A stretch of DNA of 64,000 nt from assembly GCA_963678675.1 (NCBI GenBank), contig OY783192.1:5900001-5964000 (forward strand). The letters run 5' to 3'. The position numbers were made by a program, and so were the translations under genes. Below, piece after piece: positions 59,891-64,000 of the stretch. Position 1 is the stretch's first letter; every line of letters starts with the position of its first letter. The notes under the pieces are model-generated. The model searched no databases. It had not been told where the DNA came from and saw only the letters and a list, made by a program, of their open reading frames with translations. Origin of the DNA: Xiphydria camelus (Eukaryota; Arthropoda; Insecta; Hymenoptera; Xiphydriidae).

Positions 59891-60096
59891 CAGTAGGACA
59901 CCTATTATGCCGCCATCGCCTACTTTCTTGCTACCACTCGCAGTGAAGGAAACCAAAGTCGGTGTACGGCCCATTGCAGAGAGACGCACACTTTTATCCA
60001 GTTTTGTCTTGTGCGTCAACGCATTCAAGTGCCCCTATTATTTATCAGTATTGTGTCAGTCCTCCTGTGGCTGACGAAACAATAGGCGTCCTACTG
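59891..60096. mobile_element. MITE-like repeat, CAGTAGGAC(A/G)CCTATT termini
   Basis: CAGTAGGACACCTATTATG and the complement of AATAGGCGTCCTACTG are the ends, 206 bases apart. A CAG start would suit pogo/Tigger-like elements, but a TA duplication is seen only on the left. Confidence 0.6.
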
Positions 60097-61035
60097 CGTC
60101 TATACAAATATTTTATCGCGGGCAACGATCGACGGATGCATCGGGGAAACTTAAAAAAAATCTCGATCAGTGTACGTAACCCGACGCGATTAGTCATAAT
60201 AGAATTCCCGGATCTCCCGAGGAGTCGATCGGTGTAGTTTCCTCAAAAAGAGAGCGCGTGCTTATACGGGCGCCGGGACACGAGAAAGAAGAGTAGACGA
60301 GAACGTGCGCGCGCGAAAGGAAGGTACTACGTGTGCGGTGTACGGAGCACGAAATCCTCGATCTCCCCCCTCTCCTCGTCATACACTTTCCCTTTCACCA
60401 AGTTCCTCTCCCTCTTTCACTCTCTCTCTCTCTCTCTCTCTCCCCCGCTCGCACACACGCCGCGTTACAACACGTCGCTCACACGTGAGTCTGACTGGGC
60501 CTCCCCTCCCCTTCCCGCCCCCATTCACCCACACGCTCGTACGCGACCGTTCATTCATTCAACTCGACTACCCTCCCACGCGACTACGGCGCGCCGCCTC
60601 TTCGAGTCGCGGGGCCAACGACTTCGGGCTCCTCGCCGCGACGTGTGTGGACGCCCCGAGAGCGCGGCGCTCGATGCCGGTACCGTCGCGGGAATTTCGG
60701 AATGAGAATTTGCCCGCGGGAATAGTCGGCGACGGCGACGGCGAGGGTCGGAGGAGGGGGCACGGCGCAGGAAGCCGTTTGTATCTTTTGGGACGCGCCG
60801 GACAAGGCTAATAAAAGCGTCGCGAGCTCTGCAACTCGGCAAATATATACGGTACGCGAATGGAACGCGGGGAGCGTAATGTGATTTTGTATCTTTTGTA
60901 GACCGGTCGCGCACGTGGATCCACGCGTGTATATCCCGGCAAGGCGTAGAGATTGGAGCGCTCGCTCGCCGATTTCACAAGCGAAAAAAAGTAGCGATTT
61001 TATGGCGGTATTCTGTACAAAATTATGAGCTTTGG
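60097..61035. other. GC-rich Kr upstream region
   Basis: It includes (CT)n at 60418-60442 and CpG-rich DNA to about 60800. A TATATATTTG on the - strand near 60842-60851 could be a TATA box, but there is no supporting initiator or exon. Likely promoter or enhancer territory for Kr. Confidence 0.3.
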
Positions 61036-61302
61036 ACACTGAGAAAAATAATTAGGTTAAAATGACAAAATGCATTTAGTTAAACACGTTCAGTTATTCT
61101 TACCAAAATACTGGTCAGTTGAACCCAAGTATTTGGTTATTTTAATCAAATGTTTAATTACTTCCACAAAACGTTTAGTTATTCTAACCAAAAAGTGGTC
61201 AGTCTAACCAAACACACAGATGTAGGATTCATATTTCACAAAACGGTTTTGTTATCGTCTTCAGGACTTTGGTTTGATTGACCAAGTTATTTTTCTCAGT
61301 GT
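61036..61302. mobile_element. Shared-terminus palindrome, GGTTA family, copy 2
   Basis: ACACTGAGAAAAATAATTAGG and the complement ending CTCAGTGT are the ends. It matches 51787-52054 from end to end with near-equal length (267 and 268 bases). Confidence 0.9.
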
Positions 61303-61821
61303 GAAATGCTACATTCTATAAAGCTGCACAATTTTTTTTATGTGATTTTTATAGAATGTAGTACTTTATAGAGTTTATACAGTTTTGTACAGAATAGCGC
61401 CGTTATAACCACGTTTCGCACTCTGTATCTCTACTTTTTTCGATCTTTATACCGAGGAGATATACACGGATAAGTAAGTCGAACTAGGCACCGTCTAAAT
61501 AGGTTTCATTCGACCGGCGGACGATTAGAGTTCTTAACGATGAAGGAACTACGCCCTCCGAAAATGGGGGAGGGGAAGATCGTCCTAATTATCTCGACTA
61601 GCGCTTTCTACCGCCCCTAAAAACCACGGGGTTGAGAAAAGCGTCTGCCTCGACCGCCCTAATAGACTTTAATTGAGAAAGGATTATGCGTCGGTCCCCT
61701 CCGCGCGCGTCTATAAGTGGCGACGGATCTAATCAGCTGCCATTGCCACCTTCCTGATCTGCTCGATTTTTTTGGCAAGATTGAGCGATCATTGAAAGAA
61801 AAAAATATGGTCGACGGTGAA
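61303..61821. other. Intergenic, nothing recognised
   Basis: A short inverted repeat (TACATTCTATA facing TATAGAATGTAGTA, 61309-61365) is present. The rest is unique. Confidence 0.4.
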
Positions 61822-62108
61822 AATAGTTATTTTCGTTATTAGGGCGTGAAGCGCTGTTTCTAACGAGTGTGAAGTTTGCCGCACGAGCGAAGCGAGTACG
61901 GCAATCACACTCGTTAGAACGGCGCGAAACAACCGAATAACGAATTCTATTTTTTGTCACTAAGTGTCAAATACGAGGTTGACGATTTCACGCACTGCGC
62001 ACGTTATTTCACGCACTGTGCAACTTTTCGCGAATTGGTGTGTGAAAGATGATTTCACATGCGTCGAGGACACCCATGAAACCGAGTATTTGACACTGAG
62101 TGACAAAA
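61822..62108 (+). mobile_element. Two-hairpin element, copy 2
   Basis: It is nearly identical to the reverse complement of 14645-14925. It keeps a longer loop (CCGCACGAGCGAAGCGAGTA) between the TAACGAGTGTGA arms that the first copy has lost. It carries GTGACAAAAA at its right end and GTTATTTTCGTTATTAGG at its left. Confidence 0.82.
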
Positions 62109-62163
62109 AAACAATTTCGATGGATTATAACGTCAAATCCGTAACAGATCGGTTACACGTTTT

Positions 62164-62364
62164 ACACTGTAAGAAAAATTCGTATTTTTAATACATTTGT
62201 GTGCATAACTTTTTTCTAATATGTGATTATGAAAATTAATACATTTTCTTATGGAATTTTCCTTATAAATTTTATAACCGAGTATATTAATTTTCATAAT
62301 AATGTATCGAATAAAAGTTTTATATACAATTATATTAAATTAATAGAAATTTTATTTACAGTGT
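62164..62364. repeat. TTATGAAAATTAATA palindrome, copy 2
   Basis: ACACTGTAAGAAAAATTCG at the left and the complement of ACACTGTAAATAAAATTTC at the right are the ends. The central arms ATTATGAAAATTAATA are shared with 34472-34707. Confidence 0.78.
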
Positions 62365-64000
62365 TCTACTCTTGTCCTAATTTCGTCGCTTAACGGTTCG
62401 AAACACTTGACACATTCTTCCCTGTGTATCTAATGAAAAGCTTTCCCGAAAATTGTGAGTGCCTTCATACTATATCGGCGGGGAGCGTTTCGGTGGGGTG
62501 AGAGATACGATAATGACGTCACAGGGCGGCGGGCGTACGACAGCACCCTTACATTCCCCCACAAGGAGTTTTAGGCGAGATCGAACACGATGTCATTTCG
62601 CTCGCGCGCGTGTATTACGAAAATGGAGACGTATCGGATGACTCAAACCCTTCTCCTCTTTTTCTTTTTACGAACAGTGTTCGTGTATTTTAATTCCGCA
62701 CCGATATTACTTTATAATCTTTGTGCAGTTACAGTAACGTTAAGAAATCAATTTCGTCGTAAATTGTCACGTGCGGTGCTATATTTCGTATAAAAAAAAT
62801 AAGAACAACGGGAGAATAGTTTTTCAGTTATTTTCTTTCGTAGTTACCGTAGACAAACAAAATTAAAACAATTTCAATTGCTATCAAATATTCACGGTGA
62901 ATTATTTCTCCCTATTCTTCATCACATTTCCCAAGTTTCAATGAAAACTGATAAACTGTTACCCGATCAAATTCGACGATTTACTCGAACCGACGAGAAC
63001 GAAGCAGGCGACAGGACTGTATTCTCGTGGAATCAGGAACGAGTGGGAAGCGGCCATGTTCGGCACGTACTAATTAATGGGCCGTTTAGAGGGGGGATGT
63101 AATGAGCCTCGTTGAATCAATAAGGGCGCGCGTAGACTCCGGTACTCCTCCTGCTTTTCCCCCACCTTCGCGTCCTCCCGCTCCTCGTTCACCCTCGCAG
63201 TCGGTCGACGCGGGTCCTCGTAGCCCACAATCCGCGTTTCCCGGCAACACGCGGCGGACCGCCCCCGCGCCTGCATCCCTCGCTTAATTGGCCGCAACCC
63301 CGATATTTTCGCAGCGAAGATCGCGTATAACTTTTCGCAGATCGGGATACTCTCGGAGACGACGCCGTGCAGCGGTTATGTATTTCGAATAGCTTGAGAT
63401 CGTATAATTTGTAAGGGAAACGATAAGGGGTGGTTGTCCGACGGGGGCGCGAAACAACGTCGAAAACCTCTGGAGCGCGTCGCTTTCACCTCCAAATATT
63501 TTTAACTGCGTGACTCGACGGGGAATTCCAGGCGCGGTTAGGAAGGACTAAACGGAGAGATTATCACTGGGGATAAGTTGACTTCCGTTCGGATATACCT
63601 TATCGTCACCTTGTCACTTGGAATTTGAAATTTAGGACCGACTAAGATGATGCACGAAGTAAAAATTAGACTGTGGAAAAAAGCGAGACGTTTGTTGTGC
63701 AATTTATTTAAGAAAAAGACTGCAAATTTGGATGATAAGAAAACTTAAATGTAGCAGTTTCTAATGTAGTAAATAATACGAAGGGGGACGAGATACTATT
63801 TTAGAATTTGCAAATATGAAGACGTGTTTCAGTTTTACTTCGTTTCACCCTATTTTTTTTAACACCATTGAGGTAGAACTACATGTGAAAATGTCTCGGT
63901 GTACGGAAGGATCTCATTTACCTTTGAAGGGCACCGATAAAATAATATGTCGCGAAATAGTAAAATGTAAATACTAAAAGCATACCTAACAATGTATCAT
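62365..64000. other. Kr distal 5' flank, nothing recognised
   Basis: Mixed composition without gene-like frames. A missing first Kr exon could be here or beyond the window, but no ATG plus compatible donor was convincing. Confidence 0.4.

Noticed and set aside
59945..59990. Possible Kr first exon (MGRTPTLVSF..., donor GTAGCA, minus strand)
   Set aside because: The splice phase fits, but the codons lie inside the MITE-like repeat 59891-60096 and do not resemble known Kruppel N-termini.
60842..60851. TATATATTTG on the minus strand as the Kr TATA box
   Set aside because: No initiator, 5' exon or donor in a compatible phase was found downstream. AT-rich words of this kind are common here.

Overview
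The window looks like nuclear DNA of an insect, most likely a hymenopteran. This is inferred from gene content and base composition and was not tested. Two protein-coding genes can be read. At the left edge, on the + strand, is a nine-exon stretch of cytosolic cysteinyl-tRNA synthetase (CARS1; only a few N-terminal codons missing). Near the right edge, on the - strand, are the two main coding exons of the gap-gene transcription factor Kruppel (Kr). The short first coding exon of Kr was not found and may lie in the 5' flank or beyond the window.

The roughly 53 kb between them has no other gene I can defend. It is a mix of GC-rich, CpG-rich unique sequence and a dense population of palindromic (foldback/MITE-like) repeats. 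It also holds one dead mariner transposon with both terminal repeats, two C-terminal scraps of LINE reverse-transcriptase proteins, and microsatellites. Because Kr is a developmental regulator, some of the unique sequence probably holds its enhancers, but none can be identified by eye.

Layout: 1-3811 CARS1 with two palindromes in its introns; 3812-6180 its 3' flank; 6183-8974 inverted-repeat elements; 8975-11400 GC-rich unique DNA; 11400-12000 LINE tail and (TC)n; 12712-16325 a stack of inserted palindromes; 17489-18830 a second stack including a hAT-type MITE with an 8-bp target duplication; 21341-28060 several shared-terminus palindromes, two of them nested; 30471-34707 a third stack; 37373-38675 mariner; 40441-42244 and 43616-48266 more palindromes and tandem duplications; 49226-54022 another cluster with a piggyBac-like element inside a larger one; 54023-56854 GC-rich Kr 3' flank; 56855-59369 Kr; 59401-64000 the Kr 5' side with five further repeats.

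The most notable pattern is that at least ten palindromic families with unrelated interiors share one short terminus, TACAC(T/G/A)GAGAAAA. Several of them carry a second palindrome at their centre, including two copies of the same shell with different inner elements. This suggests one mobilising system acting on many interiors, plus repeated insertion into palindrome centres.
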